NCBI GenBank assembly: GCA_002378845.1
Contig: DFRY01000027.1
Location: 2,955-14,390 of the forward strand
DNA: 11,436 bases
From: Ruminococcaceae bacterium UBA3451
GTDB lineage: Bacteria > Bacillota > Clostridia > Oscillospirales > Acutalibacteraceae
Direction of reading: 5' to 3'
A program made the position numbers and the translations under genes. Below are positions 1-7,195 of the stretch, piece by piece (the first letter of the stretch is position 1; each line of letters opens with the position of its first letter). A model generated the notes under the pieces. The model saw only the letters and a program-made list of their open reading frames with translations, did no database searches and was not told where the DNA came from.

Positions 1-1412
1 CCGTTATGGACATCGTCGAAATTGACGCCGCCAGCAACAACGGTGTGGACAATATCCGTTCCCTTCGGGAGGAAGCAAATTTTACGCCTGCCGCCGCGAA
101 GTACCGGGTGTATATTATCGATGAAGTGCATATGCTTTCCACCGGCGCGTTCAACGCGCTGCTGAAAACGCTGGAAGAACCGCCTGCGCATGTAATTTTT
201 ATACTTGCCACAACCGAAGTGCATAAGCTGCCTGCTACCATTCTGTCGCGCTGCCAGCGCTTTGATTTCCGCCGCATTCCGCCGCAGGATATTGCGGACA
301 GGCTTACTTATGTTACGCAGCAGGAATTGGCTGAAATTGACCAGCAGGCGGCATTGCTGATTGCCCGCTTGGCCGATGGCGCCCTGCGCGACGCGCTTTC
401 TCTTTTAGACCAATGTCTTGGGCGAAGCAAAACCATTACGGTTGAGGTGGTTAACGAAACGGCGGGACTTGTCGGGCGCGACCACCTTTTTGACCTTATA
501 TCTGCTATTCAGCAGAACGATTCTTCGCTTGCGCTGGAATTGATCGACCGGCTGCACAATTCATCAAAAGATATGGCACGGCTCTGCGAGGAGCTTTCCG
601 CCCATTTTCGCAATTTAATGCTGATTAAAACCATGAAGGACGCGCACAACATGATTGTCGTGTCCGAAGCGGAGTACGATAAGCTGACAAAACAGGCGCT
701 TGCCATTCCGCTGCCGGCAATTCTGCACGGGCTTGACACCATGCAGTCCGCGCTCGAAAAAATGTACCGGGGCGGCGACCGCCGCATCGAGTTTGAAATG
801 GCGATGATCCGTCTTTGCACGCCGGAACTGGATGCCTCACAGGATGCGCTGATTCGCCGGATTGAGGCATTGGAGCGCGGTGTTGTAAAACCGCAGTCTG
901 CAAAACTAAAGGCAACAGCGGTAGAACCGGTTCGCGTACCTCAAAGCAGCAACGAGGATGCCCCGGGGCCGGAACTTCCGGTACAACCGGCACAGCCGGT
1001 CCAGCCGTTACAGGAAGCTTCGGAGTCAAAATCGGTTCGGAACCCTGCCGTGGCAGTTCCGCAGGAAGAAGTGAACGCCCTGCAGAACGGCGCGGAACGC
1101 CTTGCGGAATGGCCGGAAATCCTGCAGATTTTGAAAAGCTATTCCCATGTGATTGCCACGGCGTTCAACGGTTCCACGGCCTACCTCAGCGGCGGCTATG
1201 TGCTGATCGACGCGCCGAATGAAATTGCGTTTAAGTTGCTTCGGGAACCAACCCAGCGTGATAATATGCGCAAAGCCATTCAGCAGGTGACCGGCAAAAC
1301 CTATAGCCTTGGCCCCTACAAACGGCCAAATGCGGATGCGCCGGAAGAAGACCCCCTAAATCAGCTTGCCGGGCTTGCGCAAAAAGAAGGCATTAAAGTT
1401 ATCAAAACCTAA
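1..1412 (+). CDS. dnaX: DNA polymerase III gamma/tau subunit, 5'-truncated by the window edge
   Basis: Clamp-loader ATPase that loads the sliding clamp and bridges polymerase and helicase at the replication fork. Reading is open from base 3 with no start, so the N-terminal ~90-100 residues (Walker A and most of the zinc module) lie outside the window; full bacillary DnaX is ~550-570 aa and 469 codons are present. Counting from the Met at base 6, EIDAASNNGVD (5-15) is typical DnaX, VYIIDE (35-40) is the Walker B/DExx box, FILATT (65-70) sensor 1, SRC (81-83) the arginine-finger motif and GALRDALSLLDQ (125-136) sensor 2. A Pro/Gln-rich low-complexity linker with PVQPAQPVQP lies at about residues 325-345, before the tau-type C-terminal domain. 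Ends TAA, 43 nt before ybaB, in the usual dnaX-ybaB-recR order. I saw no slippery heptamer in frame, so no gamma-type frameshift product is proposed. Confidence 0.97.
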   Translation, partial: VMDIVEIDAASNNGVDNIRSLREEANFTPAAAKYRVYIIDEVHMLSTGAFNALLKTLEEPPAHVIFILATTEVHKLPATILSRCQRFDFRRIPPQDIADRLTYVTQQELAEIDQQAALLIARLADGALRDALSLLDQCLGRSKTITVEVVNETAGLVGRDHLFDLISAIQQNDSSLALELIDRLHNSSKDMARLCEELSAHFRNLMLIKTMKDAHNMIVVSEAEYDKLTKQALAIPLPAILHGLDTMQSALEKMYRGGDRRIEFEMAMIRLCTPELDASQDALIRRIEALERGVVKPQSAKLKATAVEPVRVPQSSNEDAPGPELPVQPAQPVQPLQEASESKSVRNPAVAVPQEEVNALQNGAERLAEWPEILQILKSYSHVIATAFNGSTAYLSGGYVLIDAPNEIAFKLLREPTQRDNMRKAIQQVTGKTYSLGPYKRPNADAPEEDPLNQLAGLAQKEGIKVIKT

Positions 1413-1455
1413 ATTTAATGATATTCTATATTTTCAACATCTAGGAGGAAATTGT

Positions 1456-1806
1456 ATGAAAGCAAGATTACCACAAGGATATGGCGGAGGCGGAGCAAAC
1501 AATTTGCAGCAGCTCGCACGTCAGGCTCAGAAGCTTCAGGATGACATGGATGAAATTACCAATGAACTTGATGTAAAGGAATATTCCGCAACAGCCGGCG
1601 GCGACGCAGTAAAAGCGACCGTAACCGGAAAAATGGAAGTCAAAGCAATTGAAATCAAACCGGAAGTTGTAGACCCGGAAGATGTGGAAATGCTTTCCGA
1701 CCTTGTAATTGCCGCGGTAAACGAAGCGCTTCGCACCGCAGCGGCTGACAAGAGCGAGCGCATGGAAAAAATCTCCGGCGGACTGAATGTGCCGGGTCTG
1801 TTTTAA
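1456..1806 (+). CDS. ybaB: YbaB/EbfC family nucleoid-associated DNA-binding protein
   Basis: Small DNA-binding protein of the YbaB/EbfC family (116 aa), a nucleoid-associated dimer that in most Bacillota sits between dnaX and recR. The family signature is visible: a Gly-rich N-terminus followed by the helix LARQAQKLQDDMDEIT, then the strand region KATVTGKMEVKAIEI, PEVVDPEDVEMLSDLVIAAVNEA and the C-terminal GGLNVPGLF. The ATG at 1456 is preferred over the in-frame ATG at 1366, because AGGAGG at 1443-1448 is correctly spaced before it and the longer form would overlap the end of dnaX and add a non-conserved 30-residue leader. The stop is followed after 2 nt by recR, so the two are almost certainly co-transcribed and coupled. 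Confidence 0.95.
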   Translation: MKARLPQGYGGGGANNLQQLARQAQKLQDDMDEITNELDVKEYSATAGGDAVKATVTGKMEVKAIEIKPEVVDPEDVEMLSDLVIAAVNEALRTAAADKSERMEKISGGLNVPGLF

Positions 1807-1808
1807 TT

Positions 1809-2411
1809 ATGCCTTCGTATAATGTAGCGCCGCTTTCGCGCCTGATCGAACAGTTTGAGCGCCTTCCGGGTATCGGACATAAAAGTGCGCAGCGTTTAGC
1901 CTATTATGTTTTGGGGCTTTCGAAAGAAGGCGCTGAAAATCTGGCGAACTCGATTCTGGAAGCGCATGAAAAAATACATTATTGTAAGGTTTGCTGCAAC
2001 CTGACCGATCAGGAGCTTTGCCCCGTGTGCCGCAACGAATCGCGCGATAAGTCAATTATCTGCGTGGTGGAAGACCCGCGCGACGTCGTCGCACTGGAAC
2101 GCACCCATGAATTTAACGCAACGTACCATGTTCTGCACGGTGCGATTTCTCCGTTAAATGGAGTAGGGCCCGATCAGCTGTGCATAAAAGAACTGCTGGC
2201 CCGCGTTACCGACGATACCGTAAAAGAGGTTATTATGGCGACCAATCCGACGGTAGAAGGGGAAGCAACCGCAATGTATGTTTCCCGGCTGCTCAAACCC
2301 CTCGGCGTAAAGGTTACGCGCCTTGCTTATGGAATTCCGGTCGGCGGCGATTTGGAATACGCCGACGAAGTAACGCTTTCCCGTGCGATTGAGGGGCGCA
2401 GCGAAATTTAA
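1809..2411 (+). CDS. recR: Recombination mediator protein RecR
   Basis: RecR (200 aa, normal length) acts with RecO/RecF to load RecA on single-stranded gaps during recombinational repair. Seen in order: an N-terminal helix-hairpin-helix with LPGIGHKSAQR (19-29), a four-cysteine zinc motif C59-x2-C62 ... C71-x2-C74, a Toprim domain opening with IICVVEDPRD (83-92), and the C-terminal AYGIPVGGDLEYADEVTL (173-190), which is highly characteristic of RecR. The start ATG lies 2 nt after the ybaB stop; no separate promoter is apparent. It is the last gene of the dnaX-ybaB-recR group and is followed by a 175-nt spacer with an inverted repeat and then the smpB promoter. Confidence 0.98.
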   Translation: MPSYNVAPLSRLIEQFERLPGIGHKSAQRLAYYVLGLSKEGAENLANSILEAHEKIHYCKVCCNLTDQELCPVCRNESRDKSIICVVEDPRDVVALERTHEFNATYHVLHGAISPLNGVGPDQLCIKELLARVTDDTVKEVIMATNPTVEGEATAMYVSRLLKPLGVKVTRLAYGIPVGGDLEYADEVTLSRAIEGRSEI

Positions 2412-2432
2412 AAATTTAGATAGTTCTTACCG

Positions 2433-2474
2433 TTCAATGCAAAGGGGGACATAGTTTAATCCCTTTGCATTGAA
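2433..2474 (+). repeat. Perfect 14-bp inverted repeat between recR and smpB
   Basis: TTCAATGCAAAGGG (2433-2446) and CCCTTTGCATTGAA (2461-2474) are exact reverse complements with a 14-nt loop. It starts 21 nt after the recR stop, where an operon terminator would be expected, but the trailing sequence (GCGGATGTTTTC) has only a short T run, so it would be a weak intrinsic terminator. It could act as a 3'-end stabilising hairpin for the recR transcript. Confidence 0.7.
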
Positions 2475-2524
2475 GCGGATGTTTTCTATGGTAATGCTGG
2501 CAAACCTTTCAAACAGGTTTTATC

Positions 2525-2553
2525 TTGACATTTCTCAAAAATTATAGTATTCT
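2525..2553 (+). promoter_or_regulatory. Sigma-A type promoter of smpB
   Basis: A consensus TTGACA (-35, 2525-2530) is followed after exactly 17 nt by TATTCT (-10, 2548-2553). Transcription would start near 2560, leaving a short leader with AGAGGAGGG at 2572-2580. It separates smpB-ssrA from the recR operon. Confidence 0.65.
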
Positions 2554-2586
2554 TATGTACCAACAGAGATCAGAGGAGGGCTTTTT

Positions 2587-3051
2587 ACGGCAAAGGAAAA
2601 TTTAAAAACGCTTGCGCAAAACAAAAAAGCCTTTCACGATTACTTTGTTGAAGAAAGCATGGAAGCCGGCATTGAGCTTTGCGGAACGGAAGTGAAATCC
2701 CTTCGGAAAGGGCAGGCGAACCTAAAAGATTCCTGGTGTTCCATTGTGAACGGCGAACTGTTGATTAACGGAATGCATATCAGCCCGTATGAACATGGCA
2801 ATATTTTTAATCAGGATCCGATGCGGGTGCGCAGGCTGTTAATGCACAAGCGTGAAATTATGCGTTTGTTCGGGTTGGTAAAACAGGACGGGTATTCTCT
2901 GATTCCAATTTCGGTTTACCTGAAGGGTTCCATGGTTAAAGTGCAGGTTGGTTTGTGCAAAGGCAAAAAGCTATATGACAAGCGTGCCGATATGGCGGAA
3001 AAAGCCGCAAAACGAGACATTGACCGCGCCATAAAAGAAAAAAACCGTTAG
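2587..3051 (+). CDS. smpB: SsrA-binding protein SmpB, apparent ACG start
   Basis: SmpB binds the tRNA-like part of tmRNA and delivers it to stalled ribosomes for trans-translation. The frame gives the typical family start AKENLKTLAQNKKAFHDYF and then GIELCGTEVKSLRKGQANLKD and the basic tail (RDIDRAIKEKNR) that occupies the mRNA channel. Read from 2587 the protein is 154 aa, the family norm. Codon 1 is ACG: in this frame there is no ATG, GTG, TTG or CTG between the stop at 2545-2547 and the ATG at 2659, and starting at 2659 would remove 24 conserved residues. AGAGGAGGG at 2572-2580 with a 6-nt gap places the ribosome on the ACG, where most homologues have ATG-GCx-AAA. Either a real non-canonical start or a single-base error. 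The tmRNA gene follows 64 nt downstream. Confidence 0.93.
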   Translation, partial: TAKENLKTLAQNKKAFHDYFVEESMEAGIELCGTEVKSLRKGQANLKDSWCSIVNGELLINGMHISPYEHGNIFNQDPMRVRRLLMHKREIMRLFGLVKQDGYSLIPISVYLKGSMVKVQVGLCKGKKLYDKRADMAEKAAKRDIDRAIKEKNR

Positions 3052-3115
3052 AGTTCCATTTTTCGGGCATCCTAATAGTGAGTTTCCCAGGAATTTTTGA
3101 ATTTCTATTTTATAT

Positions 3116-3463
3116 GGGGATGTAAAGGTTTCGACGGGGATTGTGAGCCTTAGTAAGCGAGTAGCGGTGCGGAACCGCTATAAAATCCGCAAACTTAAAA
3201 TTAAACGACAACAATACAGTTGCGTACGCAGCCTAATTAGGCTGCCGTCTTTACCGGGAACACCGCGGCCCGGATAAAGGCGTCGATTAGCGGTGAACGT
3301 GAACGGGGGAACGCCTTTACCCCTGTCACGGTTTAAAGGCTACTGAAACGCTGAGCCTGCCTATGGGCGCAGCGCAGAGGGAATGTAAAATCACAGGCTA
3401 TACTCGTAGAAAGCTCTGGTAAGTGATTTTCGGACACGAGTTCGACTCTCGTCATCTCCACCA
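3116..3463 (+). ncRNA. ssrA: Transfer-messenger RNA (tmRNA)
   Basis: The 5' end GGGGATGTAAAGGTTTCGACGGGG is split here as GGGGATG plus the conserved GGTTTCGACGGGG; the 3' end carries the T-arm GAGTTCGACTCTC and CATCTCC-A-CCA. GGGGATG (3116-3122) pairs with CATCTCC as the acceptor stem, with one G-U pair, and CCA (3461-3463) is encoded. The tag frame begins at the resume codon GCA (3189) and ends at TAA (3234-3236), giving ANLKLNDNNTVAYAA, with the small hydrophobic end recognised by ClpXP-type proteases. The stretch after the tag stop contains paired segments consistent with the pseudoknots. No convincing promoter is seen in the 64 nt after smpB, so it may be processed from a shared transcript. 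Its 3' end is a common integration site for mobile elements. Confidence 0.97.
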
Positions 3464-3507
3464 AAAAGAGAACCAATGATTGATACAATTGTTGGTTCTC
3501 TTTTTTT
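3464..3507 (+). terminator. Intrinsic terminator of ssrA
   Basis: AAAAGAGAACCAA (3464-3476) pairs perfectly with TTGGTTCTCTTTT (3492-3504), with weaker pairing continuing into the loop, and the transcript ends in T7 (3501-3507). The stem begins directly after the encoded CCA of the tmRNA. Confidence 0.93.
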
Positions 3508-3931
3508 GCCCTGAACGCGGAAAAAACCCAGCACTGCTGAGCTTTTCTCGATTTTTGCTTATTGCTGTCCGGTGTTTTTCCGGGCAACATTTTTTTATTT
3601 TCATGTTCTGAGCTCTGCCGTCATACCAAATGAAACCTTAAGGAGAAATCGTTCAATAGTATCGGAAACGTTCATTATTACAATTGATAAATATAAAGTT
3701 TACATTTTCCTATCAACCCAGTAGCCATGCGGATTTATAAAATCTTTGGGGACATTTCCCTAAGCTTGGAAAGAACTACGACAAGTGCATTGTTTCTAAA
3801 GATGGCTCTATTCTTAAAAATAACTGATTTATTATTTTGACAATTAATGATTATGAAAATAATTAATTGTTTAGATTTTACTTGAAACGGACTTACCACA
3901 AAAACATTATAGAAAAATTGATACTACTCTC
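3508..3931. other. Non-coding, increasingly AT-rich junction after ssrA
   Basis: About 420 bases without a supportable gene. Short broken frames exist on both strands but none has a ribosome binding site or a recognisable motif. A second, imperfect hairpin (TTGC..CCGG / CCGGGCAA, about 3563-3588) followed by T7 may be an extra terminator. Base composition falls sharply after about 3600, which is where accessory DNA seems to begin. Confidence 0.5.
3840..3870 (-). repeat. 9-bp inverted repeat downstream of the receiver gene
   Basis: ACAATTAAT (3840-3848) and ATTAATTGT (3862-3870) are exact reverse complements with a 13-nt loop, about 60 nt past the stop of the minus-strand operon. There is no GC stem or T run of terminator quality, so it is at best a weak 3'-end structure for that operon. 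Confidence 0.35.
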
Positions 3932-4915
3932 TTATATCGACTCTAGTGTTTTATACAACGCAGTAAAAAATTCCGCAAAATTAATTAAGCTACTTCGTAT
4001 TTCCATGCAAAATTCCGAATCGCAATAATATTCTTTATCCCCAACTTTTTTAATAAAAATTGGACCACCTGCGCTTTGATTAGTGCTTTTAACATGGGCT
4101 AAGGCATTCCTAAATTGAATGATTTTATCATTGTATAATGAATAAAAATTTATATGCCCATCCTTATTTATTTCAGGTAAAGTATCATCAAAATCCGTTA
4201 TTGATGACCTTATATTTTCATTAGGAAGATTCAATAACTTATTTAATAAACGTGCTTTCATCATTGATGTAAATTCACGTTCTTCCAATATATCAGACAA
4301 TTTCCAATCGGCAGCTAAACTATACTTCTCCAATAATGTGTCAGTAGTATGCTTTTTATCTCTTAACAGCTCACTGCATATATATTTTTTCAATTCATCA
4401 ATTTCATTTTCACTTAATAAACCTCTTGATATATTCATTATATCAACCATGTTACTATCGAACTCACTTGTAATATCCATAACAATTCCACGAATATTAA
4501 TGACATTTTCTGCTCTTCTAACTGACTTATCAATCAACTTTTCGAGTTTAGGTATAAATTCTTTATTATCTCGATCCGAAATAAACACTCCTTCAAGTTG
4601 ATATTCTTTCATTATTTCAACTAACCGCTTTTCACCCTCCGCAGAATAAAACAAAACATCATTAACATAATGACCGGATCTTATCTCTTGTATCACGTTA
4701 TAGCCGAATGTATCATTAGCTAATCTTAAATCAATAACTAAAACTTCATAATTATTTAGTGGGAACTTCTTTAAATCAAATTCTTTTTCGCTATGTATAC
4801 GACTAATTTTGCAAATCAAATTTTTAGACTCAATATAATGTTTGATCCTTCTACTTAAGGTGTCAAAAGCCTCATCTGTATCTTCAAACCAAAGCATATT
4901 ATAATTAATATCCAT
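3932..4915 (-). CDS. Receiver-domain protein with C-terminal HEPN-like (RxxxxH) region
   Basis: A 327-aa cytoplasmic protein. Residues 1-130 look like a response-regulator receiver: acidic pair E11-D12 (LWFEDTDEA), phosphoacceptor D62 in VLVIDLRLAND (58-68), and the Thr/Ser position S91 in VLFYSAEGE. The usual lysine after strand 5 is not obvious (GVFISDRD, 109-116), so the switch is atypical. From about 140 on the protein is predicted by eye to be helical, with no DNA-binding HTH seen. IIQFRNALAHVKS (265-277) contains R269-N-x3-H274, the catalytic signature of HEPN ribonucleases. The start ATG overlaps the kinase stop (TAATG), and GAGG (4924-4927, minus strand) precedes it by 8 nt, so it is translationally coupled. 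Inference: phosphorylation by the upstream kinase controls an RNase or HEPN-type interaction domain. I recognise no named family for the whole protein. Confidence 0.85.
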   Translation of the reverse strand: MDINYNMLWFEDTDEAFDTLSRRIKHYIESKNLICKISRIHSEKEFDLKKFPLNNYEVLVIDLRLANDTFGYNVIQEIRSGHYVNDVLFYSAEGEKRLVEIMKEYQLEGVFISDRDNKEFIPKLEKLIDKSVRRAENVINIRGIVMDITSEFDSNMVDIMNISRGLLSENEIDELKKYICSELLRDKKHTTDTLLEKYSLAADWKLSDILEEREFTSMMKARLLNKLLNLPNENIRSSITDFDDTLPEINKDGHINFYSLYNDKIIQFRNALAHVKSTNQSAGGPIFIKKVGDKEYYCDSEFCMEIRSSLINFAEFFTALYKTLESI

Positions 4916-7149
4916 TATTTTAACCTCGCAATTAATTCAAATCCAGATTTATAATCACTATTGTAGTAGACCTTTCCGCCAGCCTTTTCAATGTATTTTC
5001 TTACTGTCGGTAGACCTATACCGGTGCCACCAGTATTTGAATAACCACGCTCGAATAATTTTTCTGGGTCTATTCCTCTATCGCGAAGTCCAACACCATC
5101 ATCAGCAAATCTTATTAATAGATCATTTTCATCTTTCTCAAACGAAATAATTAGATTATTAGCATTTGCTTTCTCTGAATTAGAAATAATATTGTCAAGT
5201 ATAAGACTAAATTCTAATGGATTGAATCTAACATTCGTATCTAAATCATCTGTGCTACTTATTGCGATTTTTATATGTTTATTTACTGATGAATTAATAT
5301 ACTCGTTAATAAAACTGGAAAGACTAGATTTTGTAATATCATTACTTGCTGAATAATTTGTATTCATAACTAAGTTATAACTATTCATCATCTTGGCACA
5401 AGTCCTTTTAATTTCGACCATATAAGGACTAATTATGTTCTCCAGTTCTTTGCTTTTGGCTAGCTCATCATAAATTTCACAAATTGTTGAATCAATTGTA
5501 TCTGCATAACCTTTCATTATGTGCAGTGCAGATATTGCTTCATCCACAGTTAAGTTTGCTCGAGCTGTTAATATATTGACCTGTTGCTGTGTAGTATGCA
5601 GTTGTGAAATTGCATTATCTAGACGATCTTGCGTTTGCTCTTGTTCATGGTTCATTTGTTGAACCATTCTTGTGAGCTCTTTAGTTTGGTTCTCAGCGGC
5701 AGAAGCTTTAGCATAAAGTTCATTATCACCCTTTTGTAAAGCAATTGCCTTAAGCTCAGTAACTTCGGAATATGAAGTTTTTTCGTCTGTTTCTTGAATA
5801 TTCTTAATTATTTCATCGTTGATTTTAAGGGATAAGATGTTTTCATCTTTAGTTCGAGGCTTAATTCTTTTAATAAAATCATCTTTGGTTGGTATTTCAA
5901 TCAACCATTCTTTTTTGTCAAATATAGTTTCTACTGTACCCCAACGTATTAAATTCACTACAATTTTTTCAAGCGGTTTAAGAATATATTCATAAAAAAA
6001 ATCAATTAATTGATTGTAATCGCTATTAACTATAAAACCATTATTTCTACTAGTTGTCTCGATCAACTTGTTATGATCACCAATAATTTCGATTTGACCT
6101 ATAATATCTCGAGTACCTAAGAACCTCCGTTGGCCTTGAGCTTTTCTCTGGTCGATTTGAAAAAAATCTTGACCAGGCTCTCCATAAGGATATATTCTAA
6201 AACTATTTTTATATACAAAAACAGAACCATAGTTTTTGGGATTTGTACCCATAATTTTAGTGAAATTAAATTTTGCAATTCGGTTGAGAAAAAAGAGTGT
6301 ACACTTAATATTTCTTAATGTAAATTCATTTTTTTCTGTTAATCTTAGAATCTCAGTTCCTCTATCATTTAGTATAGTGGTTATAGATTTACCATCTTCT
6401 GAAATACTTACATTAATACAAGTGGTTTTTATATCTAAAGTCTCAAAAACAGTATTTTTAATAACACCATTTACAATACGCATTTCTTCAGATTGCAACT
6501 TATCATTTGCAGCTTCAGAAGGAACATCAAGAGAAATATTGAAATAGTCGTAATTATTTGTTGCATTTGGATCTACTAGCTTGGCAAGAGCTTTTTTTAA
6601 ATTTAGAATGTCGCTCCTATTCCAAGGTTCGCGTAGGTCATCGATTTCGATAATAGTACCATGAGATAAATTAAGTTCATTAAGTTGCTGATATTTAATA
6701 TCAATATCAGCAAAGTTATCTTCACTGTTTAATTCAAATTTATTCCAGTCAATTTCAACTTCATGTCCAATATCTTCATTTTCGCACATTGATTTAAGTA
6801 CTACTTTGGCTCCTAACCGATCACACGAAAACCGGCCTACACCTTTGGCACCTGCAAAATTCCTTGTAAGTATATCATCTCTATAAGAAATTTTTCTTTT
6901 TTCTGAATACGCGACAAATAGCCATTTGTTAAGTATAGAATCTTTATTCATTCCATGACCGTCGTCTTGAACAATAATTCGGGCATCTGGTTGAGAAAGA
7001 TTTTGAAATTGAATTATTACATTTTTAGCATATGCATCATATGAATTTTTAACTAGTTCAAATATTGCGATATATTTATCATTTATTAGCTCACGACCAA
7101 TGATATTTTTAAGACCTGAGCTTATTCTAAAATGCAATATTTCGCTCAT
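4915..7149 (-). CDS. Dual-GHKL ATPase / sensor histidine kinase-like protein
   Basis: A 744-aa soluble protein without signal peptide or membrane segments. Residues ~10-200 form an Hsp90/MutL/MORC-like GHKL ATPase: N-box FELVKNSYDAYA (30-41), DDGHGM (62-67), Gly-rich lid GAKGVGRFS (100-108). A middle region (about 230-440) has no motif I can name. A Gln/Glu-rich coiled coil spans about 465-530. H543 in SALHIMKGYADTI sits where a dimerisation/phosphoacceptor helix should be. The C-terminus is a histidine-kinase HATPase: N-box LDNIISNSEKANAN (651-664), DDGVGL (683-688), NTGGTGIGLPTVRKYIEKAG (705-724). The start ATG has AGAGGAAG 10 nt upstream. It ends overlapping the receiver gene by 1 nt, and the 108-aa gene lies 46 nt upstream. 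Probable role: sensing through the N-terminal ATPase and phosphotransfer to the receiver partner. AT-rich codons unlike both flanks suggest transfer. Confidence 0.9.
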   Translation of the reverse strand: MSEILHFRISSGLKNIIGRELINDKYIAIFELVKNSYDAYAKNVIIQFQNLSQPDARIIVQDDGHGMNKDSILNKWLFVAYSEKRKISYRDDILTRNFAGAKGVGRFSCDRLGAKVVLKSMCENEDIGHEVEIDWNKFELNSEDNFADIDIKYQQLNELNLSHGTIIEIDDLREPWNRSDILNLKKALAKLVDPNATNNYDYFNISLDVPSEAANDKLQSEEMRIVNGVIKNTVFETLDIKTTCINVSISEDGKSITTILNDRGTEILRLTEKNEFTLRNIKCTLFFLNRIAKFNFTKIMGTNPKNYGSVFVYKNSFRIYPYGEPGQDFFQIDQRKAQGQRRFLGTRDIIGQIEIIGDHNKLIETTSRNNGFIVNSDYNQLIDFFYEYILKPLEKIVVNLIRWGTVETIFDKKEWLIEIPTKDDFIKRIKPRTKDENILSLKINDEIIKNIQETDEKTSYSEVTELKAIALQKGDNELYAKASAAENQTKELTRMVQQMNHEQEQTQDRLDNAISQLHTTQQQVNILTARANLTVDEAISALHIMKGYADTIDSTICEIYDELAKSKELENIISPYMVEIKRTCAKMMNSYNLVMNTNYSASNDITKSSLSSFINEYINSSVNKHIKIAISSTDDLDTNVRFNPLEFSLILDNIISNSEKANANNLIISFEKDENDLLIRFADDGVGLRDRGIDPEKLFERGYSNTGGTGIGLPTVRKYIEKAGGKVYYNSDYKSGFELIARLK

Positions 7150-7195
7150 TTGTCATCAACTTCCTCTAAAAATCACTATAGTAAATTCACATTTT

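Noticed and set aside
753..765. Possible dnaX programmed frameshift at an A-rich run
   Set aside because: The run does not form an in-frame A AAA AAG heptamer and no supporting hairpin was seen.
625..1029. Minus-strand frame of 134 codons inside dnaX
   Set aside because: Pro/Arg-rich shadow of the dnaX linker with no ribosome binding site or motif.
3333..3590. 85-codon minus-strand frame over the ssrA end, with VEMTRVELVSEN
   Set aside because: It is the antisense of the tmRNA T-arm and terminator; this type of frame is a known spurious annotation.
3936..3945. TCGACTCT near the receiver stop as a second copy of the ssrA attachment core
   Set aside because: Only 8 bases match the tmRNA T-arm; too short, and inside a coding end.
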